Source of the DNA: a virus
Strand: one strand, 5' to 3'
DNA length: 35,573 nt
IMG/VR virus record: IMGVR_UViG_3300023115_000056
Location: 1 to 35,573 of that record
Position 1 is the first letter of the stretch. Each line of letters starts with the position of its first letter. Positions 1 through 7,456 of the stretch are shown here, in pieces. A program made the translations under genes and the position numbers. Below the pieces are notes generated by a model, which was given only the letters and a program-made list of their open reading frames with translations, did not search any database and was not told the origin of the DNA.

Positions 1-1
1 A

Positions 2-337
2 TTAATTGTTATCGTGTTTGATCCATTAGCTGTACTCATGTTAATTGCTGCAAACTGGTCATTAAAACATAATACACCAGTTGTACCTACATTAGGACCA
101 ATACAAAAAGCTGTATTAAGAGGCCCAACTAAAGAACCACTTGTAAAAAAGCCTCAAGCTGAAGTTCCAAAAGAACCAGTGAAGGAAACTCCAGCTAAAA
201 AACCTAAATTATTACGTAAACCTCTTAAGAGGAAGTGGTTACAAAAGGAGCCTGAAACGGCTCCTGAACCACGTAAACCATCACTAGAAATTTTCTCTGA
301 CGGTAAAAAGGCTTATAAGGATAAAGATTTATTATAA
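2..337 (+). CDS. C-terminal end of a membrane protein (5' partial)
   Basis: The reading frame is open to the left edge of the window, so the real start is probably outside; a GTG at 14 is the first internal candidate. The visible part begins with one hydrophobic segment (FDPLAVLMLIAANW) and continues into a Lys/Pro/Glu-rich tail of about 80 residues with repeated KEP/KKP motifs, probably cytoplasmic and disordered. A hydrophobic FDPLAV-type segment near the C-terminus occurs in long coiled-coil membrane proteins of marine T4-like phages (from memory), so this may be the end of such a protein. No function can be assigned. A late promoter overlaps its stop codon. Confidence 0.55.
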   Translation, partial: LIVIVFDPLAVLMLIAANWSLKHNTPVVPTLGPIQKAVLRGPTKEPLVKKPQAEVPKEPVKETPAKKPKLLRKPLKRKWLQKEPETAPEPRKPSLEIFSDGKKAYKDKDLL

Positions 338-340
338 ATA
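333..340 (+). promoter_or_regulatory. T4-type late promoter TATAAATA
   Basis: A perfect match to the T4 late promoter octamer, overlapping the preceding stop codon. It ends exactly 5 nt before the ATG at 346. In T4 the octamer spans about -13 to -6, so transcription would begin at the A of the ATG, giving a leaderless mRNA. It is the best candidate to drive the membrane/curli block downstream. Confidence 0.6.
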
Positions 341-345
341 GTAAT

Positions 346-624
346 ATGGGAGAGATATTTCAATTAATTGCTGATGTTGGGTTTCCTATTGCAGGCGCAT
401 GTGCTGCAGGATACTTTGTATTTTTAACAGTAAGGTTTATTCTTGAAGGAGTAACTGGTTCTGTTAAAGGAATGTCAGGAATCATCAAAGCACTTGATAA
501 AAGAGTTGCAGCAATGAATCATGATGTTATACGGATTGATACTAAAGTTAGTCACGCTTTAGGTATACCACCAGATTTAGATAGAATCGCTCGAGCAGAA
601 CAAAGTGATGCAAGAAGAGATTAA
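346..624 (+). CDS. Small single-TM membrane protein, paralogue of the gene at 721
   Basis: A 92-residue protein with a hydrophobic segment at residues 9-30 (GFPIAGACAAGYFVF) and an amphipathic, probably coiled-coil C-terminal half with charged residues. It aligns with the 91-residue protein at 721-996: both have GFPI, then GYFVF, then a (N)HDVIRI or NDLIRL motif and a KV near residue 70. The layout (short N-terminus, one TM, charged coil) resembles small BhlA/UviB-type holin-like proteins, but no family could be assigned. There is no Shine-Dalgarno site in front of the ATG; the late promoter octamer lies 5 nt upstream, suggesting a leaderless transcript. Confidence 0.75.
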   Translation: MGEIFQLIADVGFPIAGACAAGYFVFLTVRFILEGVTGSVKGMSGIIKALDKRVAAMNHDVIRIDTKVSHALGIPPDLDRIARAEQSDARRD

Positions 625-721
625 AAGATTGCCAAAAATGCTATATTATTGGTCACACGCTGACTTAATTAAAGCATTTATTTTAGGTACAATAATTGGA
701 TTTATTTTAGGGTATCTATAA
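608..721 (+). CDS. 37-residue single-TM protein
   Basis: A short ORF (starts MQEEIKRLPKMLYYW, ends in the hydrophobic LIKAFILGTIIGFILGYL) fills the space between the two paralogous membrane proteins. It overlaps the end of the first by 17 nt and its TAA shares one base with the ATG of the next gene at 721, the same TAATG junction seen between csgF, csgG and the curlin gene. An internal ATG at 638 is an alternative start. Function unknown; the C-terminal 18 residues form a probable membrane helix. Confidence 0.55.
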   Translation: MQEEIKRLPKMLYYWSHADLIKAFILGTIIGFILGYL

Positions 722-996
722 TGGACGCTATAGCAGATTTAATAGGTAAATATGGGTTTCCAATTGTTGCCGCAGGCGGATTAGGATATTTTGTATTCTA
801 TATTTGGAAATGGGTTACAGAAGAAATTGACCCGGTTATAAGTGAATCAAATAAAGTTTTAATTGAACTAATAGATCGTATTCGAATGCTAGATAATGAT
901 CTTATTAGACTCAATCAAAAAGTGAATGTTATTTTATCTTTACGGGAGAAAGAAAAAAAGGATGTTCACGATCAACAAAAAGATACTGATACTTAG
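721..996 (+). CDS. Small single-TM membrane protein, paralogue of the gene at 346
   Basis: A 91-residue protein: short N-terminus, TM segment at residues 12-30 (GFPIVAAGGLGYFVFYIW), then a charged helical tail with NDLIRL near residue 60 and a Lys/Asp-rich end. Clearly related to the protein at 346-624, so the pair looks like a tandem duplication with a tiny TM gene between. Its end overlaps the csgF reading frame by 35 nt. Position directly before csgF suggests co-transcription with the curli genes, but whether it acts with them (for example as inner-membrane partner) or is a holin-like protein cannot be told from sequence. Confidence 0.75.
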   Translation: MDAIADLIGKYGFPIVAAGGLGYFVFYIWKWVTEEIDPVISESNKVLIELIDRIRMLDNDLIRLNQKVNVILSLREKEKKDVHDQQKDTDT

Positions 997-1414
997 TATT
1001 CTTTCATGCAGCGTTTATGCTGAACCTCTAGATTTTACATTTAAAAGCCCGTCCTTTAATGGTAATGGGTATTCTGCTCATGTTCTTACAATTGAAAACT
1101 TAGAACATACTCGTCGTCAAGAAATAAAAGATAAGATTGAAGCAGAATTAGATAAAGCTAAACGTGAAGCCGAAGATACAAACTTAAATAAGTTTCTTAA
1201 TAACTTAGAATCACGTATCTATGCTCAAATTTCTCAAGACTTAGCAACAGCAATGTTTGCTGACGATGGATCTGCTCCTTCAAGTGGTACATTAAACTTT
1301 GAAGGTAATATTATCTATTGGAATAAAGACTCTACATCTATTAATCTTCAAGTAACTGATTTAACCGGTACAACTACATCATTAGCCATACCTCTCGGAG
1401 ATTTTACATTCTAA
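962..1414 (+). CDS. csgF: CsgF-like curli assembly protein
   Basis: A 150-residue secreted protein. The start is placed at 962 because it gives a good signal peptide (KKILILSILSCSVYA, cleavage before EPLDF) and a GGGAGA box lies upstream; the frame is open further back to an ATG at 926. The mature N-terminus carries FTFKSPSFNGNG, matching the CsgF pattern FxFxxPxFxG that in E. coli plugs into the CsgG channel. A helical middle (residues ~45-90) is followed by a C-terminal beta region ending SLAIPLGDFTF, as in CsgF. Expected role: periplasmic or outer-membrane partner of CsgG linking the pore to nucleation of curlin fibres. Overlaps csgG by one base (TAATG). Confidence 0.88.
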   Translation: MFTINKKILILSILSCSVYAEPLDFTFKSPSFNGNGYSAHVLTIENLEHTRRQEIKDKIEAELDKAKREAEDTNLNKFLNNLESRIYAQISQDLATAMFADDGSAPSSGTLNFEGNIIYWNKDSTSINLQVTDLTGTTTSLAIPLGDFTF

Positions 1415-2205
1415 TGAGAACGCTGATAATACTATTATTTGTAGTAATGGCATCTGGTTGTGCGACAAATCAGGCTATGAAAGGTGAATATGAACCAGCA
1501 ATGGTTGTTAGAGAAAACTTAGAAAAAGATTTTGATACTGTACCTGCCCCACAAAAAGGTAAAATTGCGGTTGCAGTATATAGTTTTGCAGATAAAACAG
1601 GACAAAGAAGACCTGCTCCTCCTGGTACAACAAGTTTTAGTACTGCAGTAACACAAGGGGCAGAAGCATTATTAATTAAGTCATTACAAGATGTAGGTAA
1701 ATCTCAATGGTTTGATGTTGTTGAAAGAGTAGGATTAGATAATCTACTTAAAGAAAGACAAATCATTAAACAAATGAGAGAAGCATATGAAGGATCTGAT
1801 GCTAAACCATTAATGCCTATGAAGTTTGCTGGTTTATTAGTAGAAGGTGGGATTGTAGGTTATGATTCAGCAACTAAAGAAGGTGGTGCAGCATATCGAA
1901 TGTTAGGTATTGGTCCACAAACACAATACAGTGAAGATATTATTACAGTAAGTTTGAGAGCAATAAGTGTTAATACCGGTGAGGTATTATGTTCAGTAAC
2001 TATAAAGAAAACAGTGTATTCAACAGCTGATAGTTTAGCAATATTAAAATTTTATGATTCAGGTACACAAGTTTTTGAATTTGAGTCTGGTTTAACTCTC
2101 AACGAACCAGCAACTCTAGCAGTTAAAGCCGCGATTGATTCAGCGGTAGTTGAGTTAATTAAAGAAGGCAAACGCAAAAACGTTTGGGATTATAAGGAAG
2201 AGTAA
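1414..2205 (+). CDS. csgG: CsgG-like outer-membrane curli secretion lipoprotein
   Basis: 263 residues, close to E. coli CsgG. It has a lipoprotein signal with lipobox ASGC (Cys16), then the CsgG core: VPAPQKGKIAVAVYSFADK, TGQ, FSTAVTQGAEALL, WFDVVERVGLDNLLKERQ, LLVEGGIVGYDS, TQYSEDIITVSLRAISVN, TGEVLCSV, FEFESGLTLNEP and NVWDY. CsgG forms the nonameric outer-membrane channel that exports curlin subunits. In the constriction loop the Phe (F75) is kept, the preceding Asn is Ser74 and the Tyr appears replaced, with two extra residues. Sits between csgF and the curlin gene with one-base overlaps on both sides. Periplasmic CsgE and CsgC are not seen in the window. Confidence 0.93.
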   Translation: MRTLIILLFVVMASGCATNQAMKGEYEPAMVVRENLEKDFDTVPAPQKGKIAVAVYSFADKTGQRRPAPPGTTSFSTAVTQGAEALLIKSLQDVGKSQWFDVVERVGLDNLLKERQIIKQMREAYEGSDAKPLMPMKFAGLLVEGGIVGYDSATKEGGAAYRMLGIGPQTQYSEDIITVSLRAISVNTGEVLCSVTIKKTVYSTADSLAILKFYDSGTQVFEFESGLTLNEPATLAVKAAIDSAVVELIKEGKRKNVWDYKEE

Positions 2206-2975
2206 TGAAAAACATAGTAAAACTTATGATGCTATTGTTGACTCCTACTTTGTTTGCTGCAGATAACTCGATCTATATTGATCAAGCAGGTGATAGTTCT
2301 AATATTAATATTACTCAAGATGGTGGTGGTAATCAAATCTATGATGTAACCTCAGGTTCTACGTCAACAGATTATGCTACACTGTCTGGTGATAGTCAAA
2401 CAATAGACATTGATCAAATAGGTGGTAGTAATGTGTTAAAGTTAGGCATTCAATCTACAGTATTATCTGGTGTTGGTGTTAACTTAACATATTTTATTAC
2501 TGGTTCAAATTCAGTTGCATCGTTAGATTTTAATGCTGACGGTCAAGGCACATTGGCTAACTTAGTATTTGATGTAACACAAACTGGAAGCTATAACGAT
2601 TTATTTGCTGATATACTTGGTTCAAATAATTCAGTAGTAGCAACAGCAACCGGTGGTAGTTACAATGACTTTAACTTTACAATTAATGCAGATGATGTTT
2701 CCGTTAATGCTGCAATCAGTGGAGGTGGTGGTAATACATTAACTACAAACCTAACAAGTGATTCAGGTTTAGTTGATGTAACTTCTGTTGGAGCATCAAA
2801 TACATTTAGTCTTACACAGTCTGGTGTAGGTGGAACTAACGGTCATGGTATAACATTGGATGTTACAGGTTCAAGTAACTCATTTACAACATCACAGAGT
2901 GGCGCAATTGATACAACTATTGACATTACATCGGTGGGTTCTAATAACACTTGGTCTATTACTACTTCTGATTAG
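2205..2975 (+). CDS. Curlin-repeat secreted protein (CsgA/CsgB-like)
   Basis: 256 residues with a signal peptide (cleavage near TLFA-ADNS). The mature start, IYIDQAGDSSNINITQDG, is a curlin-type repeat (pattern I-x-I-x-Q-x-G-x-x-N-x-x-x-I-x-Q). More degenerate repeats follow, e.g. QTIDIDQIGGSN, GSYNDLFADILGSNNS and SNTFSLTQSGVGG, in a Gly/Ser/Thr/Asn/Asp-rich, cysteine-free sequence expected to form a beta-solenoid/amyloid. It is the likely substrate of the CsgG pore encoded directly upstream and resembles the repeat region of the protein at 4038. Longer and less regular than E. coli CsgA/CsgB. Its 3' end overlaps the probable signal-peptide region of the FecR gene in another frame. Confidence 0.85.
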   Translation: MKNIVKLMMLLLTPTLFAADNSIYIDQAGDSSNINITQDGGGNQIYDVTSGSTSTDYATLSGDSQTIDIDQIGGSNVLKLGIQSTVLSGVGVNLTYFITGSNSVASLDFNADGQGTLANLVFDVTQTGSYNDLFADILGSNNSVVATATGGSYNDFNFTINADDVSVNAAISGGGGNTLTTNLTSDSGLVDVTSVGASNTFSLTQSGVGGTNGHGITLDVTGSSNSFTTSQSGAIDTTIDITSVGSNNTWSITTSD

Positions 2976-4041
2976 TACAACATTGTTGGGTGCTGTTGGT
3001 AAAATTACAAATCAACAGCACGATCCAGCAACAATTGAACGTCAAAAGAAAATTATAGACGGTGTTAAAGGCACTGGCGTCGAAATGAATGACTCACTTA
3101 AAACAGGTGAGGGCAAACTGGGTATTACATTTATTGATGATACTACAGTACAAATGACAGAGAATTCTAAACTTGTCATTGATGAATTTGTATATGATCC
3201 TAATCAAAAAGATGCCGGTAAGTTAGCAATTAAAGTAGCATCAGGGACAGCAAGATATGCAAGCGGGCAAATCGCAAAAAACGATCCTAGCAAAGTTAAA
3301 ATACAAACTCCAACAGCCACAGTTTCTGTACGTGGTACAGATTTTACTGCTACCGTTGGTGAACTTGGTGATAGCACTATTATTCTTTTACCTAGTTGTC
3401 CTGTAGGCTATAAGAAGATAGAAGAATGTACAGTTGGTGTTATTGATGTAGAAACAGGTGCTGGTACAGTAACACTAACAGAAGCATTTTCAGCAACAGT
3501 TGCTACTTACTATGAGAAACCACCTACTCCTCCGGTTAAATTAGACTTAACCGAAAATCAAATATCAAATTTACTTATCTTATCTAAACCAAAAGAATTA
3601 AGAGAAAATCAAAAAGAACAAATTACAATTAAAAGTGCTTTAGATGCAAACTTTCTTGATGTAGATAATTTAAATAATGAACTAGAAGCACAACAAAAGA
3701 ATCTATATGCTGATGCCCTTTCAGAGGATCTATTAGATAGAGATTTCTTACGTAATATATTAGATCTAATTAACTTACAATTAGTTAAAGCAGATGAAAG
3801 AAGATTAGCAGTTAAAAGAGGCGATGAATTATTACCTGACTATGATCCTGATGGACCAGTTAAAGCAACAGTTGATGGTATTGGTGTAACACTATGTATG
3901 GAAACTGGACCAAGTGATGTAAGTTGTGTTCGAACACCGACATCTCAAAATTCAACAATCATACAAACACAAGGTTCTGTGTCAATTACAAACAGGGTTA
4001 ACGATACCGGTACAACAATTATAGAAACTAATCAGAAATGA
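2920..4041 (+). CDS. Secreted FecR-domain protein
   Basis: About 373 residues from the TTG at 2920. The frame is open back to an ATG at 2860, and GTG 2899 is another option; none has a clear ribosome site. Start 2920 is preferred because it gives a compact signal peptide (HRWVLITLGLLLLL, then STTLLGA), so the gene overlaps the end of the curlin gene by 56 nt. The FecR domain is plain: FIDDTTVQMTENSKLVIDEF, then LAIKVASGTARYASGQIAK and the hallmark TPTATVSVRGTDF. The C-terminal half is helical and charged and ends in an NSTIIQTQGSVSITN stretch that looks like a curlin-type strand. No FecI-type sigma factor is nearby. FecR domains of this secreted type often accompany CHASE2 cyclases, as here, so a periplasmic sensing or scaffold role is possible. 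Confidence 0.82.
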   Translation: MTLHRWVLITLGLLLLLISTTLLGAVGKITNQQHDPATIERQKKIIDGVKGTGVEMNDSLKTGEGKLGITFIDDTTVQMTENSKLVIDEFVYDPNQKDAGKLAIKVASGTARYASGQIAKNDPSKVKIQTPTATVSVRGTDFTATVGELGDSTIILLPSCPVGYKKIEECTVGVIDVETGAGTVTLTEAFSATVATYYEKPPTPPVKLDLTENQISNLLILSKPKELRENQKEQITIKSALDANFLDVDNLNNELEAQQKNLYADALSEDLLDRDFLRNILDLINLQLVKADERRLAVKRGDELLPDYDPDGPVKATVDGIGVTLCMETGPSDVSCVRTPTSQNSTIIQTQGSVSITNRVNDTGTTIIETNQK

Positions 4042-5423
4042 GATACTTAATATTCATATTGATGTTTGTGTGTTCAACCGTATTGGCCATAACCTATAAT
4101 CCATATGGATCATCTGGATTGAATACCTCTTATAGTGGCAACTATGATGATGGATCTGTTGCTGTTAGTTTACCTTGGTCGGTGAGTTTTCTTGGCACCA
4201 GTTATAGCACAGCCTATGTTGGCACCAATGGATATGTCACGTTTGGGTCTGGCAATAGCACCTATTATAATTTTTCCGCATCAAATCCATCACAACCACA
4301 TATCGCAGTATATCCTGGCGACCGTAGATTATATACATTATATACTGGTGAGGTCAATGGTGGCACATCGTCTGCCTATTTTGTGATTAGGGTAGAGGGT
4401 GTTGATTATTCCAATGCCGCTATCACCCATGTCTATGAAATTCATTTTTATGCCAACCAAAGTTACTTTGATGTTATCTTTGTTGATGCTCCCTCCTCAG
4501 GAAATCAAAATGGTGGAACATCAGGCGTCAGCGATGGCACAACCTATGAATCAACCTTCACAGTTACAGAGGGAACTGCTATACGACTCAATCTTTCTGA
4601 TGGCAGTGAAGTATCAACAACATCAACATCTACCACAACTGGAACAAGTTCAGGTCCAACTTCAACACAGGCAACAAGACGATCAGAGGCTATAACACGC
4701 AGAGACAGTTATTATGATAATGGCATCTACATTGATCAAGCAGGATCAAATAATTCAATAACCATATTACAGGACAGCAGTGATAATCAGATCAGAGGTA
4801 TTGACCAACAACGAGCTAAGATGTGGGGAAATAACAATACCTATGATATCCGCCAGGGTGCTCCTACCACCACAGGTATTAACTTGATTGAACTCATGGT
4901 AGATGGCGATAGTAATAATTTAACACTGTTCCAAGATAGATTTGATGCTGGAACACCAGATTCAAGTGCTAGTGGTGATAATATATTAAGAATTGACATA
5001 GATGGTAATTCAAACACTGTAGCAACTAATCAACGAGGTGAAACAAATGCTGGTGGTCAATTTGGTGAGATTAATATTACTGGTGATTTAAATGATGTTA
5101 CAATGGTTCAGCGTTCAACTCTTTCTGAAACTGCGTTTATAGATATTACAGGAAATAGTAATGTTGTTGATTTACTACAACAGAATACTTCTAATGCAGT
5201 AGGTTCTACTAAGTTTGCTGATATTAAATTGACAGGAGATGGTCATACTGTTAACTTAACACAAGATGGTACAGGTGGACATCAAGCAACTATTGATCTA
5301 ACTTATGGTTCAGCGCCTTCAACTTTAAATTTAAATCAATTAGGTAGCACTAGTCAATCATTTTCACTAGAACAAACATGCTATACCTCAGGTGGATGTT
5401 CTACAACACTAACTCAACAATAA
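4038..5423 (+). CDS. Second curlin-repeat protein with an extra N-terminal beta domain
   Basis: 461 residues, starting in a 4-nt ATGA overlap with the FecR gene. Signal peptide to about residue 17 (FVCSTVLA). Residues ~18-185 form a separate domain with SFLGTSYSTAYVGTNGYVTF, then aromatic-rich strands, resembling nidogen-like extracellular beta domains. A Ser/Thr linker (~195-225) follows. Residues ~230-461 are curlin-type repeats: IYIDQAGSNNSITILQD, DGDSNNLTLFQD, DGNSNTVATNQRG, TGNSNVVDLLQQ, HTVNLTQDG. The first repeat closely matches that of the protein at 2205. Two Cys near the C-terminus (CYTSGGC) could form a disulphide. Possibly an adhesive or cap subunit of a curli-like fibre. Codons in the N-terminal part look richer in G/C than in the repeat part, suggesting a mosaic. 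Confidence 0.8.
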   Translation: MRYLIFILMFVCSTVLAITYNPYGSSGLNTSYSGNYDDGSVAVSLPWSVSFLGTSYSTAYVGTNGYVTFGSGNSTYYNFSASNPSQPHIAVYPGDRRLYTLYTGEVNGGTSSAYFVIRVEGVDYSNAAITHVYEIHFYANQSYFDVIFVDAPSSGNQNGGTSGVSDGTTYESTFTVTEGTAIRLNLSDGSEVSTTSTSTTTGTSSGPTSTQATRRSEAITRRDSYYDNGIYIDQAGSNNSITILQDSSDNQIRGIDQQRAKMWGNNNTYDIRQGAPTTTGINLIELMVDGDSNNLTLFQDRFDAGTPDSSASGDNILRIDIDGNSNTVATNQRGETNAGGQFGEINITGDLNDVTMVQRSTLSETAFIDITGNSNVVDLLQQNTSNAVGSTKFADIKLTGDGHTVNLTQDGTGGHQATIDLTYGSAPSTLNLNQLGSTSQSFSLEQTCYTSGGCSTTLTQQ

Positions 5424-5434
5424 ATAAATAAAAT

Positions 5435-7444
5435 ATGAAGAAGATACTACTCAGTCCTTGGTTAGCCTTAATTACTTTAGGCTTTATCTTATACATAAGA
5501 ATGCTTGATCCAACATTCGTTGAATCAATGAGATTAAGGTACTTTGATACTTTAATTGCAGGCAAAACTCCTACAGAAAATAATATCTATACTGTCAATA
5601 TTGATGAAGCAACGTTAGATAAGTATGGACAATTCCCATTTAAACGTGATATCTATGCAAAGATTATAGATGACTTATATCAAAGAAATGCTGGATTAGT
5701 TGTATTTAATATCTTAATGCCTGAAGCAGATCGACAAGGTGGTGATGCTAAACTGGCCGAAACACTTAACAAATATGGTAATGTTGTTTTATCAAATGCT
5801 CCCTCCGAAGTAACTAAAAATAATCCAAAAGCACCAGGTTCTGCAGTTATTAATGCACAGTTTTCTGATATGATTATCCAATATCCAGGCATTATAGCAA
5901 ATATACCTGAATTAGAAAATGCTGCGGCCGGTATTGGTATTACTAATATGCTATCTGAAATTGATGGTGTCAATCGAAGAATTCCATTAGTTATAACATA
6001 TAATGAAAAGATCTATCCAAGCTTATCACTCGAAACATTAAGAGTTGCAGTAGGTGATTCTACGGTACAAGTTAAATTGTTTGAAGGTGGTATAGAAAAG
6101 ATGAGGATACCTGCGGTTGGTCAATTATCAACTGATGCGCTAGGTCGAATATGGATAGATTATAGTCAAAAATCAAAATCATTTTCAGCAGTAGATTTAC
6201 CAAAAGACTTTGATGGTGGTATAGTTATTGTTGGAGTAACAGCAGCTGGTTTAGCTAATCCTTTACCAACTGCAATTGGTGGTCTATGGCCACACGATGT
6301 TCAGGCTGCAGTGATAGGAACACTTGCAAATGGTGTTAATATACAACGACCAGACTGGGCAGATGGAGCTGAGATACTTGCATGGTTAGTACTTGGCATT
6401 ATTGCGATATTTTTAACGAGGTGGAAACATGGTTACTTTGGTATTATTTTCATTGGGATTCTTATGTATTATAGTGGCAATACACTTTTTACACAATCCT
6501 CCACACTGGTCGATATATCTTACGGTATTTTGGCTCTTGCTATTGTATATCTACATAGCTATACTGTTAAATTCATAACAGAACTTAATCAAAAATTACA
6601 AATTAAGAAACAATTTGGTACATACTTATCACCAGCTCTTGTAGAAAAACTACAAAAGAATCCTGAGTTATTAAGACTTGGTGGTGAAAGAAGAGATCTA
6701 TCAATAATGTTTACTGATGTTCGAGGATTTACAACAATATCAGAACACTATGGAGATAACGTTGAAGGTTTAACCGAGATCATGAATCGATATATGACAG
6801 CAATGACTCAAAAGATATTAGATAATAATGGGACATTAGACAAATATATTGGTGATGCACAGATGGCATTTTGGAATGCACCATTAGATGATAATGATCA
6901 TGCGATTAATGCAGTTAAGACTGGTTTACAAATGTTAGGGGACTTAGATGAATTCAATCAAGAAATTTCTAAAGAAGGTATCCCACCATTCGGAATGGGA
7001 TTGGGCATTAATACCGGCAGTGTTATTGTTGGTAACATGGGTAGCAGTCAACGTTTTGACTATACTTGCCTCGGGGATGCGGTTAATCTAGCATCAAGAC
7101 TTGAAGGACAAAGTAAGACATATGGTGTTAGAATTATCCTTGGAGAAGGCACTGCAAAACTTGTAAAAGATAAATATACAGTAATAGAATTAGATACCAT
7201 TGCAGTTAAAGGTAAAACTGTAGGGGTTAAGGTATATACAATTGCTGACATAGCAGACATAACTGCTCATAAGAAATATTTAAGAGCATATTATGCAGGT
7301 CAATGGAATGCAGCAATTGTCATGATTCAACACTTAGTGAAAGCAAATTCTGAATTGAAACAATATTATACGAATATGCTCGAACGGTTGAATGAAGGTT
7401 GTCCTAAAGATTGGGACGGTACATATAAAGCAACAAGCAAATAA
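5435..7444 (+). CDS. CHASE2-class III adenylate/guanylate cyclase
   Basis: 669 residues, membrane-bound. N-terminal TM (residues ~8-22), then a periplasmic CHASE2 sensor domain (~25-300; NIYTVNIDEATLDKYGQFPF, GITNM..DGVNRRIPLV, IVIVGVTA), three TMs (~310-375), and a class III cyclase domain (~415-600). Catalytic residues are all present: metal-binding D428 in FTDVRGFT and D474 in DKYIGDAQMAFW, base-recognition K470 and T544 (DYTCLGD), and transition-state N551 and R555 (VNLASRLE). The Lys/Thr pair is typical of bacterial adenylate cyclases, so cAMP is the likely product. Last gene of the curli block, 12 nt after the second curlin gene, preceded by AT-rich AATAAATA at 5423-5430. A signalling cyclase is very unusual in a phage. 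Confidence 0.92.
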   Translation: MKKILLSPWLALITLGFILYIRMLDPTFVESMRLRYFDTLIAGKTPTENNIYTVNIDEATLDKYGQFPFKRDIYAKIIDDLYQRNAGLVVFNILMPEADRQGGDAKLAETLNKYGNVVLSNAPSEVTKNNPKAPGSAVINAQFSDMIIQYPGIIANIPELENAAAGIGITNMLSEIDGVNRRIPLVITYNEKIYPSLSLETLRVAVGDSTVQVKLFEGGIEKMRIPAVGQLSTDALGRIWIDYSQKSKSFSAVDLPKDFDGGIVIVGVTAAGLANPLPTAIGGLWPHDVQAAVIGTLANGVNIQRPDWADGAEILAWLVLGIIAIFLTRWKHGYFGIIFIGILMYYSGNTLFTQSSTLVDISYGILALAIVYLHSYTVKFITELNQKLQIKKQFGTYLSPALVEKLQKNPELLRLGGERRDLSIMFTDVRGFTTISEHYGDNVEGLTEIMNRYMTAMTQKILDNNGTLDKYIGDAQMAFWNAPLDDNDHAINAVKTGLQMLGDLDEFNQEISKEGIPPFGMGLGINTGSVIVGNMGSSQRFDYTCLGDAVNLASRLEGQSKTYGVRIILGEGTAKLVKDKYTVIELDTIAVKGKTVGVKVYTIADIADITAHKKYLRAYYAGQWNAAIVMIQHLVKANSELKQYYTNMLERLNEGCPKDWDGTYKATSK

Positions 7445-7456
7445 CGGGAGATTATT

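Noticed and set aside
2205-4041. A frameshift joining the curlin gene (2205) and FecR gene (2860 frame) into one protein
   Set aside because: The curlin frame ends cleanly after a repeat, and the FecR frame has its own signal-peptide-like segment at the junction; no slippery run is present.
4192-4695. Additional + strand frames inside the second curlin gene (4192-4386, 4399-4695)
   Set aside because: Met/Gln-rich shadows of the Ser/Thr and Gly codons; no ribosome sites, fully inside a supported gene.
2205-5423. A CRISPR array or DNA repeat array in the curlin genes
   Set aside because: The repeats are at protein level, irregular in length and degenerate in DNA.
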